From an uncultured Bacteroides sp. (GTDB taxonomy: Bacteria; Bacteroidota; Bacteroidia; Bacteroidales; UBA932), in assembly GCA_900543205.1 (NCBI GenBank), contig UQQM01000014.1:1-59397 (forward strand): 59,397 nt of DNA. The letters run 5' to 3'. The notes beneath the pieces are model-generated. The model was given only the letters and a program-made list of their open reading frames with translations, did no database searches and was not told the DNA's origin. Shown in pieces: positions 41,510-54,014 of the stretch; positions within the stretch are counted from its first letter, which is position 1, and each line of letters starts with the position of its first letter. Both the position numbers and the translations under genes were made by a program.

Positions 41510-43723
41510 ATGACGACCGATACCATTTTGTTCTATCTTGTTCCGGCAGCATCGCTGATAGCCCTGCTGTTCGCCTGGATCTTCTTCCGCAAGATGATGA
41601 AGGAAGACGAAGGCACTCCCACCATGAAGCAGATTGCCCGATTCGTCCGCGAAGGCGCGATGGCGTATCTGAAGCAGCAATATAAGGTAGTCGTCATCGT
41701 ATTCCTGATACTTGCCGCACTCTTCGCCGTACTCGCATACGGATTCAACGTCCAGAACTCCTGGGTGCCCTTCGCGTTCCTCACCGGAGGATTCTTCAGC
41801 GGCCTCGCCGGCTTCGTGGGCATGAAGACGGCAACCTACGCCTCCGGGCGCACCGCCAACGCGGCCAGAAGAGGGCTCAACGACGGACTGAAGATAGCTT
41901 TCCGGAGCGGGGCCGTAATGAGCCTGACCGTAGTCGGTCTGGGGCTCCTTGACATTTCGCTCTGGTACATCATCCTCAACAAGTTCATAGGCGTAGAGGG
42001 GCCCCAGAAGCTCGTCGCCATCACCACGACCATGCTCACCTTCGGCATGGGAGCGTCCACCCAGGCCCTGTTCGCCAGGGTCGGCGGAGGCATCTACACC
42101 AAGGCCGCCGACGTGGGGGCCGACCTCGTGGGCAAGGTCGAGGCGGGAATCCCGGAAGACGACCCCAGGAACCCGGCGACCATAGCCGACAACGTGGGCG
42201 ACAACGTGGGTGACGTCGCCGGAATGGGAGCCGACCTCTACGAAAGCTACTGCGGCTCCATCCTCGCCACGATCGCGCTCGGGGCGTCCGCATTCATAGG
42301 CGACGGAGAAGCCATGCAGTTCAAGGCCATACTCGCGCCCATGCTGATTGCCGCCATCGGAGTGGTGCTCTCCATCATAGGCATCTTCGCCGTACGCACC
42401 AGGGAAGGCGCAGGCATGAGCCAGCTGCTGAAGTCGATGTCCACCGGAACCAACCTCAGCTCCGTGCTGATAGCGGTCGCGACCTTCGGACTGCTCTATC
42501 TGCTCGACATGCCCAACTGGTGGGGGCTCTCGATAGCCGTGGTCGTGGGACTCGCGGCTGGAGTCATCATAGGCCAGGCCACCGAGTACTACACTTCGCA
42601 TTCCTATAAGCCCACACGCAAACTGGCCGAGAGCTCCAAGACCGGGCCCGCGACGGTGATAATCTCAGGAATCGGCCTCGGAATGATTTCCACCGCCATA
42701 CCGGTCATCACCGTAAGCGTGGCCATCATACTCGCCTACCTTGCCGCCAACGGCTTCGCTGCCGGAGACCTGCTCAGCGCCGACGCCCTCAGCAAGGGAC
42801 TCTACGGAATAGGCATAGCCTCTGTGGGCATGCTCTCGACCCTCGGAATCACGCTTGCGACCGATGCCTACGGCCCCATAGCCGACAACGCCGGAGGCAA
42901 CGCCCAGATGAGCGGACTGGAGCCCGAAGTGCGCGAGCGGACCGATGTGCTCGACGCCCTGGGCAACACCACGGCCGCCACCGGAAAAGGTTTCGCGATA
43001 GGTTCAGCGGCACTGACAGCCCTTGCCCTGCTGGCCTCCTATATAGAGGAAATCAAGATAGGACTCGACAGGCTGGGCATAAGCATCCAGAACGCCGCAG
43101 GAGAGGTCATCGACGCCGCATCGGCGACCATACCGGACATCATGAACTTCTATGAGGTCAATCTGATGAACCCCATGGTGCTCACGGGAGTATTCATCGG
43201 AGCGATGATGGCGTTCCTGTTCTGCGGACTCACGATGAACGCCGTGGGACGCGCCGCCCAGAGCATGGTGGTCGAAGTCAGGAGGCAGTTCCGTGAAATC
43301 AAGGGCATACTCACCGGACAGGCGACCCCCGACTATGCACGCTGCGTGGAGATATCCACCAAGGGCGCTCAGAAGGAGATGCTGTTCCCGTCGCTGCTCG
43401 CCATCATAGTGCCCATAGCGGTGGGCCTGGTTCTCGGAGTCGCCGGAGTCATGGGCCTGCTCATCGGAGGCCTGGGAGCGGGATTCGTGCTCGCCATCTT
43501 CATGGCCAATTCCGGCGGAGCATGGGACAATGCCAAGAAACACGTCGAGGAGGGCAACCTCGGAGGGAAAGGCAGTGAGTGCCATGCCGCCACTGTGGTC
43601 GGCGACACGGTAGGCGACCCGTTCAAGGACACCTCCGGGCCTTCGCTGAACATACTCATCAAGCTCATGAGCATGGTATCGATAGTGATGGCGGGAGTGA
43701 CCGTGGCGGTAAGCCTGTTCTGA
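41510..43723 (+). CDS. hppA: Membrane-bound ion-translocating pyrophosphatase, K+-dependent type
   Basis: A 737-residue polytopic pump with about 16 helices that couples pyrophosphate hydrolysis to Na+ and/or H+ export. The active-site motifs are intact: DVGADLVGKVEAGIPEDDPRN, ADNVGDNVGDVAGM, and the C-terminal AWDNAKK and GDTVGDPFKDTSGPS. The cation determinant reads GNTTAATGKG, with Ala at the position that is Lys in K+-independent enzymes, which points to a K+-requiring, probably Na+-pumping enzyme. A strong terminator follows. Confidence 0.96.
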   Translation: MTTDTILFYLVPAASLIALLFAWIFFRKMMKEDEGTPTMKQIARFVREGAMAYLKQQYKVVVIVFLILAALFAVLAYGFNVQNSWVPFAFLTGGFFSGLAGFVGMKTATYASGRTANAARRGLNDGLKIAFRSGAVMSLTVVGLGLLDISLWYIILNKFIGVEGPQKLVAITTTMLTFGMGASTQALFARVGGGIYTKAADVGADLVGKVEAGIPEDDPRNPATIADNVGDNVGDVAGMGADLYESYCGSILATIALGASAFIGDGEAMQFKAILAPMLIAAIGVVLSIIGIFAVRTREGAGMSQLLKSMSTGTNLSSVLIAVATFGLLYLLDMPNWWGLSIAVVVGLAAGVIIGQATEYYTSHSYKPTRKLAESSKTGPATVIISGIGLGMISTAIPVITVSVAIILAYLAANGFAAGDLLSADALSKGLYGIGIASVGMLSTLGITLATDAYGPIADNAGGNAQMSGLEPEVRERTDVLDALGNTTAATGKGFAIGSAALTALALLASYIEEIKIGLDRLGISIQNAAGEVIDAASATIPDIMNFYEVNLMNPMVLTGVFIGAMMAFLFCGLTMNAVGRAAQSMVVEVRRQFREIKGILTGQATPDYARCVEISTKGAQKEMLFPSLLAIIVPIAVGLVLGVAGVMGLLIGGLGAGFVLAIFMANSGGAWDNAKKHVEEGNLGGKGSECHAATVVGDTVGDPFKDTSGPSLNILIKLMSMVSIVMAGVTVAVSLF

Positions 43724-43750
43724 TTCCACCCAGTCCATACTGAAGCAAAA

Positions 43751-43775
43751 AGCCGGATTGAATCCGGCTTTTTTC
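43751..43775 (+). terminator. Rho-independent terminator after the pyrophosphatase gene
   Basis: AGCCGGA and TCCGGCT pair over 7 bp (up to 9), followed by a run of six or more T and preceded by a matching A-run. Confidence 0.9.
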
Positions 43776-43848
43776 GTGTCCACGGCCCTCCGGCACGCAT
43801 TTACAACTAATAGGAACGATAATACAATTCACCGTTTCCGCTTTTGCC

Positions 43849-43856
43849 TACTTTCG
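43849..43856 (+). promoter_or_regulatory. Promoter -7-like box for the susC/susD genes
   Basis: TACTTTCG with an intact T-rich surround, about 70 bases before the susC ATG. The poor -33 region fits a regulated promoter. Confidence 0.5.
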
Positions 43857-43926
43857 TTATGGTGAGGCTGATATCAGGACAAGATTCAAAACCACCATAA
43901 CAATTAATCACTTTAACTAACAATCT

Positions 43927-46881
43927 ATGAATAAGTTTGTTTCTATTACACAAAAACTTGCTCTTTCTCTGATTGCAATCGCATTCTCGGCCCTGGCCCT
44001 CAATGCCCAGCAGACCGTGAAGGGCACTGTAACGGATGCGAACGGCGAACCCCTCATAGGTGCCGGAGCATTCGTCAAAGGAGACACCTCTCATGGAACA
44101 GTCACCGACATCGACGGAAACTACACCCTCACGGATGTCGACGGCTCCGATGTTCTGGTTTTCTCCTTCATGGGCTATGTGACCCAGGAGGTTCCCGTGA
44201 ACAACAGGACCGTAGTCAACGCCACTCTTGAAGAAGACAACCAGTATCTCGACGAGCTGGTGGTCGTTGGATACGCAGTGGGCAACAAGCGCTCCGTATC
44301 CGGTACCGTTGACCGCGTACAGGCAGAAGACATGAACTCAGGACTCATATCCTCTCCCATTGACGCTATCAGGGGCAAGGTTCCCGGACTCGTAATCTCC
44401 AATGCCGGCGGCGACATCAGCAGCACGCCCACCGTACGTCTCCGCGGAACCACCTCCCTCTCCGGAGGAAGCGACCCTCTGGTGATCATCGACGGAGTAT
44501 TCACCGACATCTCTTCCCTCACCGATCTCTCCGCTCAGGACATTGCAGAAATATCCGTCCTCAAGGACGCCTCCGAGACCGCACAGTACGGTTCCAGGGG
44601 TGCCGCCGGTGTGATTGTAGTGCAGACGATGCGAGGCGAGGAAGGCAGGGCGAGCGTGACTTATAACGGACAGTTCGGCGTCAGCCAGAGATACGGACGT
44701 ATAGAGACTCTCTCGGCCGAGGAGTACAGGCATTACGGAGCCGGTTCGCTGTCATCCGACCTCGGAGCCGACACCAACTGGTTCGACTGGATCCAGAACC
44801 CTATGGTCACCCAGAATACTCACCATCTGTCCATCTCCCAGGGTACCAGGAGAGGCAATATGCGCGCGTCGGTAGGCGTCAATGACAGGAACGGGCTCGT
44901 CCGCGGAACCGACTTCACCAACTACACGGCACGTTTCATAACCAGCCAGAAAGCGCTGAACGACAAACTCCAGATCGAGCTTGCGCTTAACGGAGGCTAT
45001 CGTACCGGCAATACCGTACCTCAGAGCATCTGGGCCGGAGCACTGCTATACAACCCGACCTACCCGACCCACAGGAACCCCGAAACCGGAATGTGGGATG
45101 TGGACAGGAATGTCGCAGGACAGACCACCCACCCCGGCGAAGTCCTCGAAAGCAAGACCAACATAGAATCCACCAGTCTGAACGCTACCGGAAGACTGAC
45201 CTATAACATATTGCCCGGATTCACCGCCAGCCTGTTCGGCTCGTTCGACTACCGCTCATCCCAGACAAAGTCCTACTCACCCAACGACCTTTTCAACACC
45301 ACCTCATATAGAGGACAGGCAAGCATCAGGAACTCCGCAAGGCGCAACTGGATGACCAACTTCCAGCTTTCCTACATCAAGGACATAGGCAAACACTCCA
45401 TCAACGCGCTCGCACTCGTCGAGGCCCAGGAATATTACTCCTTCTCCAACAGTTCGACCGCAAGAGGATTCGATACCAACTATTTCGGATGGAACAACCT
45501 GCAGGCCGGTTCTGACGTGAAGTACGGCGACGTGACTTCGTCCGCAAGCAAGAACACCCTGCTCTCCTACATGGCACGTATCAACTACATGTATGACGAC
45601 AGGTACGTAATTACGTTGAACGCCCGCGCCGACGGTTCGTCCAAGCTCGGAGCCAACCACAAATGGGGCTTCTTCCCCTCGGCTTCCGCAGCATGGATCA
45701 TAACCAACGAGGAGTTCATGAAGAACCAGGACCTTATCTCCAATCTCAAGTTCAGGGTGGGCTACGGTGTGACCGGTAACCAGGACGCCATCTCCGCGCT
45801 CAACTCACTGCAAATGCTGTCTCCTACGGGAGCCACAAGTTTCAACAACCAAAGCAGCGTCACTTACGGAATCATTTCCAATGCCAATCCCGACCTCAAA
45901 TGGGAAATGAAATACACCTTCGACATAGGACTTGACTTTGCCCTGTGGGACGGCCGTCTGCAAGGAACATTCGACTACTACCGCTCGACCACCAAGGACC
46001 TGCTCTACACATACGATGTGTCCGTTCCTCCTTTCACCTATCCTACGCTGCTCGCCAACATGGGAGAGATGACCAACAACGGATTCGAGCTCTCACTGAC
46101 CGGAGACGTAATCAACACCCGTGACATGCGACTGACCTTGAGCGGAAATGTGGCATACAACAAGAACAAGCTCGTATCCCTCAACGGTACATATAACGGC
46201 GAACAGCTGACCACTCCCGAATGGGTCAGCCTCGCCACCGCACAGTCGAGCGGCCTTACCGCCAATACCGGAGTCACCTATATGGGAGAGGGCTATCCCG
46301 TAGGAGTATTCCGTCTGCCGGTATGGGAAGGCTGGAACGAAGATGAGAACGGCCACAAGACATACGTGCTCAAGGATCTCGACGGAGACGGCACTGTCGA
46401 CCAGTCCGACCTCGGAGACCGCGAGATTCTCGGCCAGGTGATACCCAAGGTGACCGCCAACTTCAACGTCCGTTTCGCATGGAAGAACTTCGACATTTCA
46501 GCCCAGCTGAACGGAGCGTTCGGACACCATATCTACAACTTCACCTCCAACGCTATGAACTATATGGGCGCGTTCCCTGTCATGAACGTGATGAAGGGCG
46601 CACCTGAAAAGGGAATCTACGAGCTCCTGCACAGCTCCTACTATCTCGAGAAGGGAGACTATGTGAACATCGAGTACATCACCATCGGCTACAACTTCGG
46701 TAAGGCACTCGGAGTCCAGAACGCCAGGGTGGCGCTCTCCTGCAACAACGTGGGCACCATCACCGGATACTCCGGACTCACTCCCCTCATCAACTCCCAG
46801 AGCATGAACGGTGGTGTGGATGCAAGAAATGTCACACCTCTCATGAGGACCTACACTCTCCAGCTCATTCTCACATTCTAA
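43927..46881 (+). CDS. SusC/RagA-family TonB-dependent outer-membrane transporter
   Basis: A 984-residue oligosaccharide importer. The signal peptide ends at ALNAQ, followed by a carboxypeptidase-regulatory-like domain (QTVKGTVTDANGEPLIGAGAFVKG, residues 29-105), a TonB-box-like region near LDELVVVGYAVGNKRSVSGTV, a plug (GKVPGLVISNAGGDISSTPTVRLRG) and a 22-strand-type barrel ending RTYTLQLILTF. It pairs with the SusD-like lipoprotein that follows. The unusually short GKVPG plug and lack of an extra N-terminal DUF4974-type domain imply regulation by the hybrid sensor, not by an anti-sigma factor. Confidence 0.97.
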   Translation: MNKFVSITQKLALSLIAIAFSALALNAQQTVKGTVTDANGEPLIGAGAFVKGDTSHGTVTDIDGNYTLTDVDGSDVLVFSFMGYVTQEVPVNNRTVVNATLEEDNQYLDELVVVGYAVGNKRSVSGTVDRVQAEDMNSGLISSPIDAIRGKVPGLVISNAGGDISSTPTVRLRGTTSLSGGSDPLVIIDGVFTDISSLTDLSAQDIAEISVLKDASETAQYGSRGAAGVIVVQTMRGEEGRASVTYNGQFGVSQRYGRIETLSAEEYRHYGAGSLSSDLGADTNWFDWIQNPMVTQNTHHLSISQGTRRGNMRASVGVNDRNGLVRGTDFTNYTARFITSQKALNDKLQIELALNGGYRTGNTVPQSIWAGALLYNPTYPTHRNPETGMWDVDRNVAGQTTHPGEVLESKTNIESTSLNATGRLTYNILPGFTASLFGSFDYRSSQTKSYSPNDLFNTTSYRGQASIRNSARRNWMTNFQLSYIKDIGKHSINALALVEAQEYYSFSNSSTARGFDTNYFGWNNLQAGSDVKYGDVTSSASKNTLLSYMARINYMYDDRYVITLNARADGSSKLGANHKWGFFPSASAAWIITNEEFMKNQDLISNLKFRVGYGVTGNQDAISALNSLQMLSPTGATSFNNQSSVTYGIISNANPDLKWEMKYTFDIGLDFALWDGRLQGTFDYYRSTTKDLLYTYDVSVPPFTYPTLLANMGEMTNNGFELSLTGDVINTRDMRLTLSGNVAYNKNKLVSLNGTYNGEQLTTPEWVSLATAQSSGLTANTGVTYMGEGYPVGVFRLPVWEGWNEDENGHKTYVLKDLDGDGTVDQSDLGDREILGQVIPKVTANFNVRFAWKNFDISAQLNGAFGHHIYNFTSNAMNYMGAFPVMNVMKGAPEKGIYELLHSSYYLEKGDYVNIEYITIGYNFGKALGVQNARVALSCNNVGTITGYSGLTPLINSQSMNGGVDARNVTPLMRTYTLQLILTF

Positions 46882-46920
46882 ATTCACTGTTCACTAACAA
46901 TCCAACTATAGACTGAGAGT

Positions 46921-48696
46921 ATGAAAAAAACATTATTAAGTTCAATCATATTGGCCGGACTCATCTTCAGCAGTTGCAGCAACTTTCTTGAAGAGACGGC
47001 TTACAGCAGCTTCGACAAAGAAGAGGCATACAGCAACCCGACACTCGTATATCTGAATGCCGTTGCATCCGTATATACCTCCATGGGACTTCAGGGCGTT
47101 ATGTGGGATGCCGACTTCGGTACCGGAGGAATCAACTACCTGTCAGAATATTCAGCCGACCTCGGCATAGTCCAGGGACGTCGTTCCGACTGGGTTGACG
47201 GCGGAGTCCACCAGCAGATCTTCCTCCACTCATGGACACCTTCACACAACCTTTTCCTCGATTCATGGAACTATCAGTATCAGGTGATAGGCCTGTGCAA
47301 TGCTTCCATAGACGACCTTCAGGCCGTGCTTGACGAGGGCGGAGACGAATTCCTCCAGGACTACATCAACGAGCTCAGGGCCGTCCGTGCATATTACTAC
47401 ATGAGTCTCGTGAACATGTACGCGAGGATACCCATCGTAACTTCAAGCAGCATGAGCGTATCGGACGTTGCGCAGTCTACCAGGAAAGAGGCATACGAGT
47501 TCGTACGCGATGAACTTACGGAAATCATCCCGACCCTCTCCGATGAGAACGGAGTCAAGTCCTCAAGCGAATATTACGGACGAATGACGAAGGCGGCCGG
47601 ATACATGATGATGGCCCGTCTCGCAGCCAACGCAGCGATATGGAGTCAGGATGACTGGAATGACGGAAGGTTTGTCGGAGGTATCGATGCGGTGGAGTCC
47701 ACTGTGACCGAGCTCGGCAAACAGCAGATGATCACTCTCGACGGAGAGACGAGGAATGCCTGGGAGACCGTAATCTACTGCCAGGAGAAGCTCGCGGAGA
47801 TGGGCTACCAGCTCAATCCCGACGACCACGAGAATTTCACGACCAACAACGAAAATTCCGTAGAGAACATCTTCGTGCGTCCCAACAACGCGACCACTTA
47901 CCAGCTCCGCCAGCGGCTGATGACCTACTCGCTGCATTCAAACCACACCGGAGCCCTCGCCAATGCGACCGGTTCGAACGGACCGGCGGCCACCACTTAC
48001 GCAGCCGAACTCTTCGGAGTGACCTACGATGAACAGACCGACGTAACCGATTACTCCAACGCCGACCCCAGATGGGATATGTTCTTCTACTATGGAGACA
48101 TCGTAGTGAACGGTGAGCCCGTCCCCATGTCAAGCGACTACAAACAGACTCTCTCGTATCTTCCTTATGCGGCCAAGATTGACCACGGATCACCTCTTTC
48201 CGGAAGCAAGGAGGAATATGAGATGTGGTGCGCCGGAGCCCGTGTCAGGAAGGTGGAAATCGACCCCGCAGTCGACCAGTTCTCATGGGCGTTCTGCTAT
48301 CAGGAAGCCGACGTGGTGGTATACCGCTATGCTGATGCCCTGCTGCTCGCGGCAGAGGCCAAGTACCGCCTTGGAGACACAGGAGGAGCACTTGCCGACA
48401 TCAACGCCATCAGGAACCGTGTAGGAGCACAGCCCTTCAGCGCGCTCACCTCAATCAAGGACATCCTTGACGAAAGAGGAAGGGAGATGGTTTGGGAGCC
48501 TACCCGCCGTGAGGATCTAATCCGTTACGGAATGTATACCGAGCCGACCCGCGACAAGTATAAGGGCGTTCCCACAGCCACCGGCGCAGGCGACTGGGTA
48601 GACGATGAAACCGGATATACACTCGTATTCCCGATTCCCGTCAACGTGCTCAACCTCAACACGAACCTGAGCCAGAATCCCGGATACAGCGGATAG
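46921..48696 (+). CDS. SusD/RagB-family surface glycan-binding lipoprotein
   Basis: A 591-residue lipoprotein (signal ending FSSCSN, Cys19) that caps the SusC barrel and binds the glycan. The family's TPR-like helices are visible in INELRAVRAYYYMSLVNMYARIP and VYRYADALLLAAEAKYRLGDTGGALADINAIRNRVGA, with the conserved C-terminal REMVWEPTRREDLIRYG and IPVNVLNLNTNLSQNPGYSG. Genes of this type define a polysaccharide-utilization locus. It ends at a hairpin shared with the convergent regulator gene. Confidence 0.97.
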   Translation: MKKTLLSSIILAGLIFSSCSNFLEETAYSSFDKEEAYSNPTLVYLNAVASVYTSMGLQGVMWDADFGTGGINYLSEYSADLGIVQGRRSDWVDGGVHQQIFLHSWTPSHNLFLDSWNYQYQVIGLCNASIDDLQAVLDEGGDEFLQDYINELRAVRAYYYMSLVNMYARIPIVTSSSMSVSDVAQSTRKEAYEFVRDELTEIIPTLSDENGVKSSSEYYGRMTKAAGYMMMARLAANAAIWSQDDWNDGRFVGGIDAVESTVTELGKQQMITLDGETRNAWETVIYCQEKLAEMGYQLNPDDHENFTTNNENSVENIFVRPNNATTYQLRQRLMTYSLHSNHTGALANATGSNGPAATTYAAELFGVTYDEQTDVTDYSNADPRWDMFFYYGDIVVNGEPVPMSSDYKQTLSYLPYAAKIDHGSPLSGSKEEYEMWCAGARVRKVEIDPAVDQFSWAFCYQEADVVVYRYADALLLAAEAKYRLGDTGGALADINAIRNRVGAQPFSALTSIKDILDERGREMVWEPTRREDLIRYGMYTEPTRDKYKGVPTATGAGDWVDDETGYTLVFPIPVNVLNLNTNLSQNPGYSG

Positions 48697-48715
48697 ACCG
48701 CTCTCCGATGACCAA

Positions 48716-48748
48716 AAGAAGGCTGCCGCAATTCACGGCGGCCTTCTT
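48716..48748. terminator. Bidirectional terminator between susD and the hybrid regulator
   Basis: AAGAAGGCTGCCG and CGGCGGCCTTCTT pair over 13 bp with one wobble and a 7-base loop, in the gap between two convergent genes. Confidence 0.85.
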
Positions 48749-48753
48749 CGTTT

Positions 48754-51543
48754 CTATTGCTCCTCGGGACTTCTGCGCGTGTAGCGCTTCTGATAATCAC
48801 TGGGTTTCTCCTTGTAGTATTTTATGAAGGTCTTCGTGAAATACGAAGGTGACGAGAAACCTGCGTCAAACGCCGCCTGCGCCACGCTCTTGCGCTCGAA
48901 GAGCATGGCGCGGACGGCTTTCTTGAGACGTATCATGGTTATGACCTCGACCGGATTGACGTCGGTGATTTCATTGAACTGGCGGTACATGGTGGAGCGG
49001 CTCATGCCCAGCGCCTCCGCTATGTTGTTGATGCTGATGTTGTCGTAGATATGCTCCTCGACGTACGCGCGGAAGTTCTGGAGGAACTGCTGCTGCTTGT
49101 CGCCGAGGGTTCTGGTGTTCACGCCTATTATTATGTCCGCATCCTGCGAGTCCGCCGCAGCCCTGCCCTTGTCTATGAGCTGGGACGCCCTCGCCCTCAG
49201 CACGTTGGCGTTGAACGGCTTGCTCATGTAGGCGTCCGCTCCGCTGGCGTAGCTCTCGATTTTCTGCTCGTCGGTGGCGCAGGCAGTCAGGCAGATTATC
49301 GGGATATTCCTGGTTATCATGTTCGACTTGAGCGTCCTGCAGACTTCGAAGCCGCTTACCTTGGGCATCAGCACGTCGGTGATTATCAGCGCCGGAATAT
49401 GCTGGAGCGCCCTGTTTATGCCTTCCTGGCCGTCCACGGCGAGAATCACGTTGTAGCTGTTCGAGAGCACGAGCCTTATGTACTGCCTCATGTCGGGGTT
49501 GTCCTCGATTACGAGCACCTTGGGCTTGGACGGGTCGCAGCTCCCGTAGCTTTCGCACGAAGCGGCGGCTGTGGTGAAATCACGGGCCTCCGCCAGCTGT
49601 TTCTCGATATAGGCATGCCCGGTCGTCCCGGAGGCGCATTCGGGATGCTCCACGGTCCTGACCAGCGGCAGGACCATGCGGAAAGTCGTGCCCTCGCCGT
49701 CGCTTTCGGCCCAGACGCTGCCACCGTGGATTTCTATCAGGGACTTTGCGAGGGCGAGTCCGATTCCGGAGTTACCGTGCTCGTTGTCAAGACGGTAGAA
49801 GCGCTTGAAGACCAGGCCGAGCTTGTCCTCGGGGATGAAGGAGCCGGAATTGAAGATGCTCATGTCCACGAACCTGCGTGAGTCCTTGTCGAACTGAGAA
49901 AGGCTGACCCTGATGGTTCCTCCCTTGTCGACGTACTTGAGCGCGTTCGAAAGGAAGTTGAAGTAGATCTTGTCCATCTTGTCCTTGTCGAAGGCCATGG
50001 TGTAGTCCTCCCCGTCCGTCACGAATTCCAGTGTCACGTGCTTCGAAACCATATTCAGCTGGAACAGCCGGTTGATGTCCTGCAGGAACAGGTCCAGCCT
50101 GTCCACCTCGGCGTTGAGGCTCATCTTTCCGTTCTCGTATGTCCTGAACTCCAGAATCTGGTTGAGCAGGTTCATGAGCTTGTTGCCGTTGCGCTGCACC
50201 AGCTTCAGGGCGTCGTGCTGCGAAGGGCTGAGGTTCCCGGACTTCAGCATTTCGCCCACCGGCCCGAGTATCAGGGTCAGGGGCGTCTTGAACTCATGTG
50301 ATATGTCGGTGAAGAACAGCAGCTTGGCCTGCGTCGCCTCCTCCAGCTGCCGGTAGAGGGTGTTCATCTCGTCCTGCTTCTGGTTCAGGAGCTCAATGTT
50401 CTTCGCCATCTCGGCATTGCGGCTGTCGAGCTTCTTCTTCATGTCCTCCAGCTTCCGGAGCGTGACATACAGGAAGCCGACAAGAAGGGCGAACACGATG
50501 AGGCAGACGGCGAGGACGCGGCTGATGCTGCGCTGCCTGGTGAACAGGTAGTTGTTGTCCGCCAGCTGCCTGCGGAGCATGTCGACCTTGCCCTGCTGCT
50601 CGTTGATCTGCTGGTTCTGCATCTGTATGATGCGCACGTTCGACCTGTCGACCACCGCAGTGTTGAGCAGGTTCTCCCGGTCGAAGGACTGGCCGTTGAG
50701 GATGCGTCCGGCAATCTCTATAAGCTTGTAGCCTCCGGTGGGATACATGAAGGAGGCGTTGATGCGTCCGCCGGCTATGGCCTCCACGCCTCCGCCGGGC
50801 CCGTCTATCGCGTCTATCCCTATGATGACGGGCACGTGCAGCCCCGGATGGAGGTCATACGACTCCCTGACGCCCATGGCCATCTGGTCGTTCATCGCGA
50901 ACACCAGGTCGATTCCGTCGCGCATGGAAGGATTCTGCAGGATACGGTTCATTCCGGCCCTGGCGTTGTCCTTCAGGAAATTGCCGAAACTTTCGGCCAC
51001 GACATGGATGTCCGGATAGTCCGAGATGGCGTCCATGAAACCCTCATATCGCTCCTCGTCGGCGGTGGAGCCCTTCAGGCCGCGTATTATGGCCACTTCG
51101 CCCTTGCCGTGGAGCAGGTCCGCCGCATAGACGCCCAGCCTTTCGGCAAGCCTGCGGTTATCGGCGCCCACGTAGGCCGTATACTCGTCATTGGATGTCT
51201 TCCTGTCGAAAAGAATCACCGGTATTCCGCTCCGGTACACCTCCGAGACCACCGGAGTCAGGGCTTCGGACTCATTGGGCGAGACTATCATGAGGTCCAC
51301 GCCTTCGCGCATGAATTCCCTGATGTCGCGTATCTGCTGCTGGGAATCGTCCCTCGCCGACTTCACGCGCACCTCTATGTTGCGCATCACGGAGGCCTGC
51401 CTCTGCATCTCGCTGTTCACCGTCTCCCTCCACAGGTCCTCGCTGCACTGCGATACGCCTATCACCATCATATCATCGCCACGATCGGCGCAGGATGAAA
51501 CGATTGTTGCAGCGGCGAGCAGCAAATAGAACGATTTTACCAT
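48754..51543 (-). CDS. Hybrid two-component system regulator with periplasmic sugar-binding-protein sensor
   Basis: A 929-residue single-chain sensor-regulator. Order: signal/lipobox-like segment (SSC, Cys18), a periplasmic-binding-protein domain of the ribose/LacI type (about 25-300, with VGADNRRLAERLG and IIGIDAIDGPGGG), a membrane helix (341-361), a histidine kinase (His416 in FFTDISHEFKTPLTL; ATP-binding NALKYVDKGG and GNSGIGLALAK), a receiver (Asp723 in IITDVLMP, Lys775) and an AraC-type HTH (about 830-925). It resembles the fructose-sensing regulator class of Bacteroides. It probably activates the flanking susC/D and downstream genes on binding a monosaccharide, plausibly fructose. A TATTTTTG box is at 51574-51581. 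Confidence 0.93.
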   Translation of the reverse strand: MVKSFYLLLAAATIVSSCADRGDDMMVIGVSQCSEDLWRETVNSEMQRQASVMRNIEVRVKSARDDSQQQIRDIREFMREGVDLMIVSPNESEALTPVVSEVYRSGIPVILFDRKTSNDEYTAYVGADNRRLAERLGVYAADLLHGKGEVAIIRGLKGSTADEERYEGFMDAISDYPDIHVVAESFGNFLKDNARAGMNRILQNPSMRDGIDLVFAMNDQMAMGVRESYDLHPGLHVPVIIGIDAIDGPGGGVEAIAGGRINASFMYPTGGYKLIEIAGRILNGQSFDRENLLNTAVVDRSNVRIIQMQNQQINEQQGKVDMLRRQLADNNYLFTRQRSISRVLAVCLIVFALLVGFLYVTLRKLEDMKKKLDSRNAEMAKNIELLNQKQDEMNTLYRQLEEATQAKLLFFTDISHEFKTPLTLILGPVGEMLKSGNLSPSQHDALKLVQRNGNKLMNLLNQILEFRTYENGKMSLNAEVDRLDLFLQDINRLFQLNMVSKHVTLEFVTDGEDYTMAFDKDKMDKIYFNFLSNALKYVDKGGTIRVSLSQFDKDSRRFVDMSIFNSGSFIPEDKLGLVFKRFYRLDNEHGNSGIGLALAKSLIEIHGGSVWAESDGEGTTFRMVLPLVRTVEHPECASGTTGHAYIEKQLAEARDFTTAAASCESYGSCDPSKPKVLVIEDNPDMRQYIRLVLSNSYNVILAVDGQEGINRALQHIPALIITDVLMPKVSGFEVCRTLKSNMITRNIPIICLTACATDEQKIESYASGADAYMSKPFNANVLRARASQLIDKGRAAADSQDADIIIGVNTRTLGDKQQQFLQNFRAYVEEHIYDNISINNIAEALGMSRSTMYRQFNEITDVNPVEVITMIRLKKAVRAMLFERKSVAQAAFDAGFSSPSYFTKTFIKYYKEKPSDYQKRYTRRSPEEQ

Positions 51544-51573
51544 AATTCTGCCATGAAAAAGCGTGTTCTAGCA

Positions 51574-51581
51574 CAAAAATA
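51574..51581 (-). promoter_or_regulatory. Promoter -7 box for the hybrid regulator gene
   Basis: TATTTTTG on the minus strand, about 30 bases before the regulator ATG. Confidence 0.6.
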
Positions 51582-51682
51582 ACGACAGAGAAACAATTTT
51601 GCAATTATTTGAAACCGCATTGCTAGGGCAAGGAAAGATATATTCATAATTTTAGCTTGATAACCAATGTGATTTTTGCACC

Positions 51683-54009
<2,327 letters not shown>

Positions 54010-54014
54010 AGAAT

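Noticed and set aside
41489..42601. 370-codon minus-strand open frame in the pyrophosphatase gene
   Set aside because: It is antisense to a clear, conserved coding region and has no domain.
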